NCBI RefSeq assembly: GCF_037975245.1
Contig: NC_092578.1
Coordinates: forward strand, 14,554,321 to 14,618,320
Direction: 5' to 3'
Length of the DNA stretch: 64,000 nucleotides
Source: Apostichopus japonicus
Lineage: Eukaryota > Echinodermata > Holothuroidea > Aspidochirotida > Stichopodidae
Position 1 is the first letter of the stretch. Each line of letters opens with the position of its first letter. This document shows, piece after piece, positions 10,683-21,700 of the stretch. Under the pieces are notes generated by a model. It was not told where the DNA came from, ran no database searches, and saw only the letters and a program-made list of their open reading frames with translations. The translations under genes were made by a program, and so were the position numbers.

Positions 10683-13600
10683 TCATTTTTCCATTAGAAA
10701 CATCTTATAAAGTTTTTCTTCTTTGGAGTTATTAAAGGAAGGAATGAAGTTCACTCGAATCACTTCATTGAAGCCTTCTTGCAGCTTTGGTTCAATGAAT
10801 TTATTTTTGTAGGAATGGAAGACCATATCGGAGATAGATGCATGGTTCTTGCCTGCGGGTGTCAAGGATCGGAACTAGAAGAGAAAGGCACAGAGACTTA
10901 GACTTGAATGCAGAAAAATACACATTTAGTGAAGATGATGTGGAGAGATCCTCTGGGGACAATAGTATGATATAACAGTTCAACAAGTAATGTAATACCA
11001 GGACTATGCTCAACAACACTCAACTATAATAATGCAACAAGTAATGTGATGCCAGGACTATACTCAACAGCATTCAACTATAATAATGCAACAAGTAACA
11101 GCTGTGCAACCATGTACACTTTGAGAGGGGGGCAGGCGGGGGGGAGAATGAACCGGGGTCGACACAATATTACAAAAAGCCCTTGTGTACAATACATAAA
11201 TATACAACATGTTTATGCGGTACAACCTGAACAGTCAACAATTCTTCAGCATGGTGTCAAAAGTTGCAAAATACAGCAAAAGTTTTGCATTTAAAGACCC
11301 CTACACTTTTTTTCCAAAATTTCTCAAATGAGATGGGACACCCCCCCCCCCCACAAAGGATGGTTAGATTGGGATCACCACAAGAAGAAAAATGGGAAAA
11401 AAAGGAGAAGATTTTGATTCCTTGCAAACAGACCTTTTCATTATGCCTGGCTTGATCTTGAGTAACATTGAAGACAAAACATCTACAAGCTACACCGGCA
11501 TTCTTGGCACAGTCAATGTACCTGAGGAGATGATAAAAGGACATGAATACAACATTGAAACTATGCAATTGGAATGAAATACGCTCTCTATATATCAAAT
11601 CAACCAAATATATGATATAGAAGCCACTGTGAGGCCTCAACCTACATGCATTAGTTGAAAAACCTATTTCAAGAAGACGAGAAAAAAATTAAAGTTTAAG
11701 AAAGAATCTTCTTTAACAGATTTTCCTATTTGCAATCTGTTATGTTAGAAAGTAATATTTGGTGGAGGGAGGGATGGTTTGGGGACAGATGAACTTACAC
11801 TCTCATATGAGAGGGTTTTTAGTTTACTTCCTCACATATTTTACTTATTTGCAGTTATATTGTCTTGTTCACCTTGTATTACTATGTGTTGAAACAAATA
11901 AATTATCAAATCACCAATATGAAAGGGACCATTTTGGAAGCAAGGAGGAACCAAGGAGAAACAGAGGACACACTGAAAACCCTTAAAAGTCGCTCTTTCA
12001 TAAATGAGTCTTTTTGATAACAGGTGCGTATCCAGGGGGGGCGTTGGAAAAAGAGAGAAAAAAAAGAGAAGAAAAAAGGAAAAAGAGGGGAAAAAAGAGG
12101 AGGAGGAGAGGAAGGAAGGGAAAAGAAAACGAAGAAAGAGAGAAAAGGAGGGAGTAAAAGAAAAACGCGAAGACACCGGGAAGAGAAAGAGAAACAGTGA
12201 CATCATTACAGCGCTGATCCCTATTATAAACACAGGGTAGCCAGTGACGGATCGAGGATTTCATAAAAGTGTGACTCACCCCACCCCTTACACCGACAAC
12301 TCCATTTTTTGTGTAAAAGTAAGTTGGCCTGACGTTTCGATCCTAGCAGGATCTTCTTCAGAGGCTAAATGACAAGTTACAGTAACAGAGGGGACAAAAA
12401 CACGCACAGAATACAGACAGGTTAATGAGCACGGTGAACACAATGAGATGGATGAAAGGGGATTATAAGTAGAAAGCAACAGGAGAAGAGGAGAGGAAGG
12501 AGATAAACTGTGGAGGGACAAAGAGAGGATTAAAGGCACAGGGTAAGGAATAAACTGGAGAGGGACAAAGACAGAAAGGTGTGAAGAAAAATGGAGGGGA
12601 AGAGAGCTGTGAGAAGAAGAGTGAAAGGGGGGGGAGGGAGAAAGGGGAGAAGGAGTAGGGAACAGAGGAAAGTTAGTCATGTCCTTCCTGAATGTTCAGC
12701 CCATGAGGTTGAATGGTACGAAGGCGTTGCATCCAGAGCCTCTCTCTGCTGATTCGTACTAGGTCAGGACGGCTACCTAAGGATTCAATCCCCTGTAGGG
12801 ACATGTCGTTAATGGTATGGTTGGGAAGGTTAAAATGTTCTCCAACTGGGGTCTCAGTCTTCATGGTGTTGACTGTGGATCTGTGACCATAGAATCGCTT
12901 CTTGAGGGTGGTTTTGGTTTCGCCAACATACTAGATGCCGCAAACTCTACAAGAGATCAGATAGATGACATTGGTGGTAGTGCAAGTGATGTGACCCTTA
13001 GTCTTGTGTGTGAGTTGCATGCTGTGGCTGGTGATGGAATTGGATTCAACAATGTGGTGGCTGCAGACGATGCATCTCGAAGTACGATCACATTTGAAGG
13101 TACCATGCTGAATGGGTGTGGGGTTAGAAGTTAGAGGTGGAACAGCAGCACGTACAAGAAGGTCTCGTAGGTTGCGTGGTCGTCTGTAGGCGATGATGGG
13201 TTTTTCAGGGACGGCTCGTTGGAGTCTATCTGAAGTGAGGAGAATGTTGTGGTTGTTAGAGGTGATTTTCTGAAGGGGAGGAAGATTTGGGTGGAAAGTA
13301 ACAACCAGGGGCAGCTTGTTGTCGCAATCTCGTCCCTTTTTGTCCTTCACTGCCAAAGTAGATGATCTGGAAAGGGAGCGGACTCTCTGAATGGCTTCAC
13401 GCACCCTTCTGGCACTATGGCCCCTGGCAATAAGGTGTTTTTCCAAAGCATCTGTATGGCGAATGAAAGAGGAATTGTTAGAGCAAATGCGACGAAGACG
13501 AAGTGCTTGACTGTAGGCCATTCCAGACTTGCAGTGACGGGGATGGCAGCTTGAAGAATGGAGATACTGGTGTGTGTCTGTGGGCTTGGTGTATAAGTCT

Positions 13601-15761
13601 GTAGAGAGAGAACCGTGTTCCTTGCGAACAGTCACATCGAGAAAGTTAACCTGTTGGTGAGAGTAACCAGAGGTGAAATATTGCTATCATAGGCAATCAT
13701 TAAAGCTACATTTTGTGGAGAATCATAAGCCCAGAGTCATCTAAACATACCGTTTTCTTGCCTCGACATCGGGATTGGTGTTGTCGATGGCAACGCTTAG
13801 TCCTTTCTTCAGAGATGCTTGACAAGCAGTGACACATTTCTGCCAAGTTCCCATCATGTCCTACAAGATCAAAGGGAGAGTAACCTGCAGAGAACTCCTC
13901 AACCTCAAGGACATTCATTATCAGGGATGTGCCACGCTGGGCGGCCCCGCCCAGCACTAAAAATTATCGCCCAGCACTGTCTTAAAAGTCGTGAATCCCG
14001 CCCAGCACTATTTTCATCTAAAATCCTGACATTCCTAACAATATATTCAACAAAAATTGGGCCTAGCCTATGCCAAAATCATACAGACTAATAATGCATC
14101 AGTTACGCATGGGAGAAACATTACTTACGGCTCTCAATCGGTCCCTTGTAAAATCTCTTTGAAACAAACTAATAACTTTTACCAGGTACGTAATATATTT
14201 CACTAAAAAAATTTAAAAATGTAAATTGTTAGTAAAACTGGTACTTGTGTATGTGCTTAAAAAGCTACACAAGGCATTTGGCATCTGAGCACCTTCAAAA
14301 ATCGAAAATTTCTAATTTCTAATTTCCCCTTTGACCCCACCCCAGGGCGGTGATCAGTACACCCGGCACTCAGTAAATCCTGGGCATATCCCTGCATTAT
14401 CCATTATAAATAATCAAATCTTTCAAAACACTTGGCGTGGGCATGTGCCGTTGCCTACAGAGCTAACTTTGCATGATATGACTCAGCAATGTTTCCCTAA
14501 GCAAAGTGATTCCATAATTTACATAATTATCAGTTACATGCATCTCATTATAAAGGAGTAGAAGCACTTCTGGGCAGTTGTGTGAACAAAGCACCTACCT
14601 AATAATTGCAACAGACCTGCAAGCTCATTTTCTAGACTTGCTTAAAGTCTTTCATAAAATTGCAGAAAGTTCAAGTTTACATCTTGTATATTTCATCTTT
14701 TTATACTGCTCCATTTAAAGACTACTTCAGCCATGATATACTTCAGTACAGTAGCTCTGAATTTTTACTTACAAAAATAACACTACTCTTACTCTATATC
14801 AACACACACACACAGCTATCTAAAGAGCATTGCTTGTGTATCATTACCATATCTATCAACAACTAGCAACTTATGAAAAAAGTGTATTTACTAACCCTCA
14901 ACTTAATATTTACTTACCCTATTAACATGTACATAGTTATGCTGTAGTAGGTGTTTTTTGACAAATGTACTTTTACCGGCTGTAAAATAAAAGAATGAGC
15001 AAGAAGCATGTTAACACACACATTAGCCATGAACCACAAACACATGAAACAACATGAACACATGAACCACAAAATCAAAACATGAACCCAAAATATATTC
15101 ATAGTAGTTTCTTCCATTCTTGTCACAACAGATACCAAACATCAAAGGACTTGTATTAATAACAGAAGACTGTACCGATAACTAGAAAAGACCTACCACA
15201 CTCTTCAAGCTGATGTACCTGTAAGCCTACCCCACTTTGAATAAACAACCATGAGCTGTATATTTTTCTCCTTATCAGGTGATTATGCTAAATTTAAGCT
15301 GTGTGAGAAGAATAATTTGATCCTTTTTGCATAACCTGTGTTCACATTTATAGTTTGTATTAGTTTCAGTTAGCCTCTGAAGAAGATCCTGCTAGGATCG
15401 AAAGGTCAAGCCCTCTGACATTTTCATGTTTACCTACAGAGGCATTTTGCAGTAGATAAGCAGTTTGCTAACAGTTTTGTCTTTTCTCTCTTTGCATATT
15501 AACCTTTTGTTAGTATTTTGCACAAAGATGATCAACGATCCAGGGTTACCGTATTTGACATGTCCTCTTGTTTCTCCCTTTTTTTTTTGTAAAGTGAGCA
15601 TTTGAATGAATAAGGTACTCTGCAAATCACAATATTTCATTTTAAAAGTGCTCTTAAAATTGTTTCATATTCTAGATCACATGATACAGTCAGCAAGTAA
15701 GGTTTTCAGCAACTTTGTAGTATTGTGACTTACATGCTGGAAAACCAACCATAAGAAGAAC
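10683..15761 (-). CDS. PNKP: PNKP exons 12-16: 5'-kinase domain
   Basis: Residues 489-647. The Walker A loop GFPASGKST is split by an intron inside its serine codon: exon 12 is only 28 bp (15761-15734), exon 13 carries GKST. The catalytic aspartate follows NR at the exon 13/14 boundary ([11 protein letters not shown]), then [25 protein letters not shown] and the C-terminal [14 protein letters not shown]. All match animal PNKP. Intron 14 (13750-11522) contains a Penelope-like element and another repeat on the same strand without damaging the exons. Confidence 0.95.
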
Positions 15762-18700
15762 CTGGAAAAAATAGAATTAAGAATTATTAGGATTTTCTGG
15801 CGGCTGAAGTTGACTGCTTAGCGAAATTGCTGAAACTTTTCTGAATCTTTTATCAGGAAAGCCACTTGATCTAGCATTTTGTGTAGCAAAGATATCAATT
15901 TTTTTCAAATTATGTGATAGTTTGTAAATGCACCTGGCAACAGCAGAGTGGATGATGTCATCAGGGCACTTTTACTCAAAATGTCTTTGCTCTTCTTTTC
16001 AATTTGTCAATCATTTATTCACAAACAAAAAGAATATTTCTACAAAGGAAATTAATTTTGATGAAATTCTAAGTACATAGAACTTTGGCAGTTAAGCAAA
16101 CATTGCAAATATAAAGGTTTCAAGGATAAATCAACAAGAAGATTATCATAGAAAAGTACAGCTTTTGAAGAACATTTACCGTTATGACATCACAGATCAC
16201 ACAGCTTCTTTTTATAATAAAATTGAATCAAATTTTCAGATTTTATACTACTCAACTTTTCAGCACAGTTAGACCATATTTTATAACAGGTTACTGATAC
16301 AAGTTTGAAATAATCTTTGACCAAACTTAAGGAGTAAATCCAGCTCTCCTGAGCCCATTCTCTAAATGCTCAAACTTTATATTTAAGAAACATATACCAA
16401 TGACATACTGTACCTCTTGGGACGATGCAGGCAATTCGGTGGACGGCTCCAAAAGAGGTCTTGTAACAGGACTCCTCTGTTTGAGAAATATAGAAAAAAT
16501 CCTTAATACTAAGCTTTTATGACTGAAGTGACACCAGTAAAGTTTTTGTCCAAATGCACTGTCTAGCACACAAGATGGTTTCCTATGCCTAGTACTACCT
16601 TTGGCTGTTGATAACAATGAATAATCGAATTGATCAAGATAAAGCTACCAACATCAACATTTTCTTGGAATTTGACTAGAATTTGTTACAAATAAAACTT
16701 TCTGTCGTTTAAACTTTTGAAATTTGCATCAGATATATTAAACCCCTCATATGATTCCAATACATTGTTAAAATGGCAATAGGTTTGAGAGACTTGAATG
16801 AATGTTGAGATGACCCGGAGGCAAACTAGACAAGAGCTGAAAATGACTCATTAATGGAACCCAAATGATTATCAGTTTCAAGATGACTCACTGGATCAAA
16901 GCTTGGCAGATTAAAGGGAGCTTTCTTCTTTCCCTGGAAGAATTCTTCTGGCGTTTTGAAAGGCAGGCCAACATTGAGGGCAAACTGGTTGGAATTTTAG
17001 AAAAAGAAATATTGGTCATTTCCTTTTTCAGTTCAGTATCAATAACAAATATGCAAAATGAATCAGGCAGTGGAGGGGGAGTGGAGGGATGGGCGAGATG
17101 GGAGACGGATGGAGCAGCTGGAAGAAAGGACAGGTGGGTAACATAAACAATGGCTGGGTGGAAATATAGAGGGGTGGGTAGAAGACTGGAAGGGTGGGTG
17201 GAGGTAAAAAGGAACTTGGAGTAGATGGGAAAAAAGAGAGGAGGTTTGATTGGAAAATGTGGGTAGAGGGAGGGGGAAAAGGGTAAGGTAATAAACTTAC
17301 TAATCTGTCACTGCATGAGAAATCCTTCTTCCTTTTGGGAACCCAATCTGCCGGTCTGCCTGCAGCATCTGCATCAAATATCCAGCAAAAGCATTTCTAT
17401 CAATCTGTCGGGTTCAGTAGGTTCTTTCTATAATAAGGTCTGGTATAAGTAATCCTTTTAGTAGTTGTTACCATAGCTAAGCCTATGTGTGATCCTACCT
17501 GAGTAATCCCAAGTAAGACTTGGTATGGCTAAGCCTACATAAGGAAGACTAAGTGTAAAGTAACCTAAGTGTAATCTTTGTATGCTGGAATGTTATCTGT
17601 CTTTGGAGACTAATGAGTAAATGAGGATACTAGATCAGTGGAGCACACACACTACGATGGTGTAGGATTATATCTGGGGGAGGGGGAAGGGAGGGGGAAG
17701 GGAGGGGGTGTGAGGATGATTCAAATTAACTGCAACAGCAAACTCAGAACAATCTAATAAAGAGACATTCTAGGAACATTTTAATCATTGAGAAGTAAAC
17801 TTGTAATCCAAACACAGAGCTAGAGGAGTTCTTGGTTTAGTGAGAAAACTAATTTGGGTCGTCTCGACGATGTGACCACATTGGTACTGTTAAACATTTT
17901 TGGGAGCGTGAATTTATAAATATCATTTGCTCTGAACTTGTCAGTCAGGTAATATGAATACAGTTTGGTGAAGTGTTGGTTTGTATTTATCGGGTTATCT
18001 GCCATTCATATGTAACACCTTTAACCGTTAAGACTTTTCTTTTAATACCACTGACAATCGTTGATGATGAGTTCACTTACCACCGACAAAGATTGATGAA
18101 GCTAGGTCAACCATGATGTCATCGTTTCTCTTCTCTTGAAAGAATTCCCACATACCCAGACAGGGCTTCCTGTACATACCAGATCCCGTAGCTATAAATA
18201 CCTGAAGGGTGATCAAAATAACCACATTGTAAACATTGAAATAACTTACATGTTTGGTTTTCTTGAAAAAGAAAACTTTAATGAATATAGAGAAATTAAG
18301 TTGAATGTTTGGTATCTAAGTAAAACAGTTATGAAAAAAATGGCCAATTACTACATAAAGGTTAATAAAGATAATTTTATAGCATTTCTCACATATATAA
18401 TGATATAGGTAGACTCACCTGGATTGGAATACCAAGCTTCATCAAGATCTTGGACAGCTTTTTCTTGAAATCTCCCAGCTTCAGTTTTCCTCTACCAATT
18501 CCCAACTAAGATCAACAGTAGAAAATAAAATTAAAGGCATTGATAAAAAAAATGAAAAACACATGAGAGAAATACCAATTGATGAGAGTTCATCTCAATT
18601 ACCAACATGACCAAATAACAAATTCCATATTTTTGTATAACTGATTATTTGTAAGTTATAATGCTTTCATGTTTATGACTTTCACACATGGGAAAAAGTT

Positions 18701-21700
18701 ATCAAATGGCAACATTGTAGATGTATCCATTCATACATTAATTTTACATGAGTGATTTTAATGTTCCAGTTAGAGCTGGAAGGTCATTTCTAAAAAAGAT
18801 GGTAGTAGATCTTGGCACGAGACTGCGCATAGAAGTGGAAGGTATTGAAAACTAATTGATTTCATCCTTAAACTACGATACACTGCAGACTATATGTTTG
18901 ACATCTGTGTAATGAGATGACCAGCCACCTTTAAGGCATTATAACAGCTTGTGGAGTTATATGCAGCAGTGTCATGCTTATCCAATGATCAGATGAGGCA
19001 CCAGGTGGGCCCCCAAAGGGCAAAGGAACCCAACATCTTGGAGCTTCCATGAACATTTCCAAACATACCAAATTTGTATTTTGGGCACTAATGGGGGGGG
19101 GTGGAGCAAACAATTGGTGTCTTAGGACTTGAGAGGGTGTTCATGAGACACTGACTGTTATTGAAAGTTATTTTTGTCATAATGGTACATATCTCATGGT
19201 GGGTTCATGCACAGCTGAATGATGTTCAGTTTAAGATCTGTCAAATTTTACAAATGTTGCAATAGCTTCCAAAATTGTCTTACCTGATTGGTAAAGAAGA
19301 CCACCTAGAAGATAAAAAATAATAAATAGAAAGTTATAAAAATCATGCAATGCTGGTAATGAACAACTCTACTCATTTGCTGCTATAGTCATGTGCAATG
19401 CTACTCCTAGGCACTGCAAATAATACTAATGAGCAAACCTTCTTCATGTGTTTCTACTGTGAGCAATGCTACTCGTGAGAATTTAAAAATATTCATGAAC
19501 ATTGCTACCCAGAAGGCAGGCCATGCAGGGAAATTTCATGCTGAGTAGCACCTTTGAGGCTTTATGAAGCTGTTGTTATGAACTAGTGAAAGATGCTATC
19601 ACTTGGTGTAAAAATTGGTGTCCTCTAAATTTGTCTAGCAAGTTGCGCATTTTGAAATAGCATAAATGCAATACCGCATAAAAGTACTCTCTTCGATATG
19701 CAAAGAGATGCCATAAATTATATCTTAATGGAACACATTCCTTCTCAACAGATTGATACAATGATGGTTTCCGTTACACTGCATGGATGTATTTACTGTT
19801 ATACAATGACGAGACCAATAAAGATATGCATTGTCTCACAATCAAGAATCAGACACCAGCTCTTGGAAAGTTTAGAAGTAGAACTACTCTTAAACAAATT
19901 GTATATTTTTAAACAATGCAAGGTAAAGGTGCTATTGACAAAGCTTACTTCCTCATCTTAGTCAAAACAATGAGTACAATTTAACAAATATTATTTCTAG
20001 TCAATTGATACTGTTAGCCTGGGAAAAAAATGCAATTTATATCTTTACAGAACAATGTTGGAGAGGTGATGATCTATTTATAACCCATCATAATAGGCAA
20101 TAGGCCATATGGTCTTGGTTGGATAACAGGAAGGCTTGATTTACTTGCTTCTCCTGTTAAAACAAGGAAGTGTAAATTGGATAGCCACAGGATGTGATGA
20201 GTATGTATTACCTACTATTAGGTTTCTCTCACAAGTATGTGGGTGATTAGTATTCCATATTCACAAATGAAACAATTTATGACCAAGCATTTTGGGTTTC
20301 ATATATTGTTACCTCCCACGAGTAGAGATACATAACTAGCTAATTCGGTTTCACAACGATACCTCCATACTAGAAAACAAATTTATATGTAAATTACAGT
20401 ACATATGTCTGAAAATACAGTCTTGCTTCTTTTAAGTTTTAAAAATTTATGAAAGTGTCTTCCAAAATACAACCCTGTATGATCATGCTCAAGATATTAC
20501 TTACAGAAATGATTTTTTCAATATAATCGTAACAATAATTGGTAACCTATAGAAGCAACAATCGTTAAGAACGGAATCAACATCATGTTCAAAAATTAGA
20601 CAATGGGAGCATACCTTGTATCCATCAGCTTTAAGTTGTTTTAATCTTCCGTAAGTTTCTGGTAGATATATTCTAAAATACATGATAAAGAATAGAGAAC
20701 GAAGAACAGTTGCTAACTACAAAGAAACAATGAAATTGTCCAAAGAACCTCCTGCAGTATTTTGATATTATGTGTTTAACATATATACAGCATTATACCA
20801 TTTCTGAGCACCAAGCCAGTCATGGAAATAAATCAAATCAAATCAAATCTCATTTGAGATCTGTACATGCAAAACATACAGTGCAAAATAAAATGTCTTC
20901 TAAAAAAGCCGGAACCACACCTTTGTGAAGGTACTTCATGCAAGTGTTAGTAACTGGCATTTTACATGTTTTTTTTTGTGAATAAACTTTACTATTAATC
21001 TCACCTCCAATCATTTATGTCTCTAGGAAAAACTTTTCCTGAGCTTGTGGTGATAATAGTCCCGTCTATGTCAAATGCAGCCACCTGAAACAGATTCAAT
21101 TATAGTCAATTTTAATAGAGGAAAAGCACAATGTGAAAGGAAAGTATAATATATCAACATTTAAAAAGTCGCAGCTTTGAGCAACAACAGCTCTAAACAT
21201 TAATACTGTAATTTAATTTAGTGGGTAGTTCCACTGCAAATATTGTTAGCTTCTATTAAGCTACGGAATGATTTGCCAAAAGACATTAGGACTAGTCCGA
21301 CACTGCCAATATGTAAATGTCTTTTGAAGACGTATTTTTTTAGTTATTTACGTAAATTTACCTTTTTATAATCTCTTTGTTGTAATAATTTGTTATAACC
21401 TCTTATTGTACTTTTATAACCTCCTATTGTTGTTTTTTTTTTTAACCTCCTATTGTATTTTTAATAACCTCTTATTGTCTTTTACTTTTTCGTGTTGGTA
21501 TTTTAGGATTATTTTTATTAGGTTATTATTTGTTTTCACTGTATTTATTTCAGTTTTATCATCTTTTGTGAAGTGCTTTGATTCTTTTTGTGATTTAGGG
21601 CTATATCAATGACGTATTTATTATTTATATTATTTTATTAATACCTCAATTATCAAATTTTTAACCAAAGAGCCATTCGCCGGGGTAACAATTCCTCGAT

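Noticed and set aside
11998-12279. Overlapping K/E-rich and F/S/L-rich ORFs
   Set aside because: Low-complexity AG/CT tract of repeat R1, present again at 29741-29935.
13706-13957. 83-codon ORF upstream of the Penelope-like fragment
   Set aside because: It is PNKP exon 14 in the wrong frame; the right frame reads GTWQKC and AIDNTNPD.
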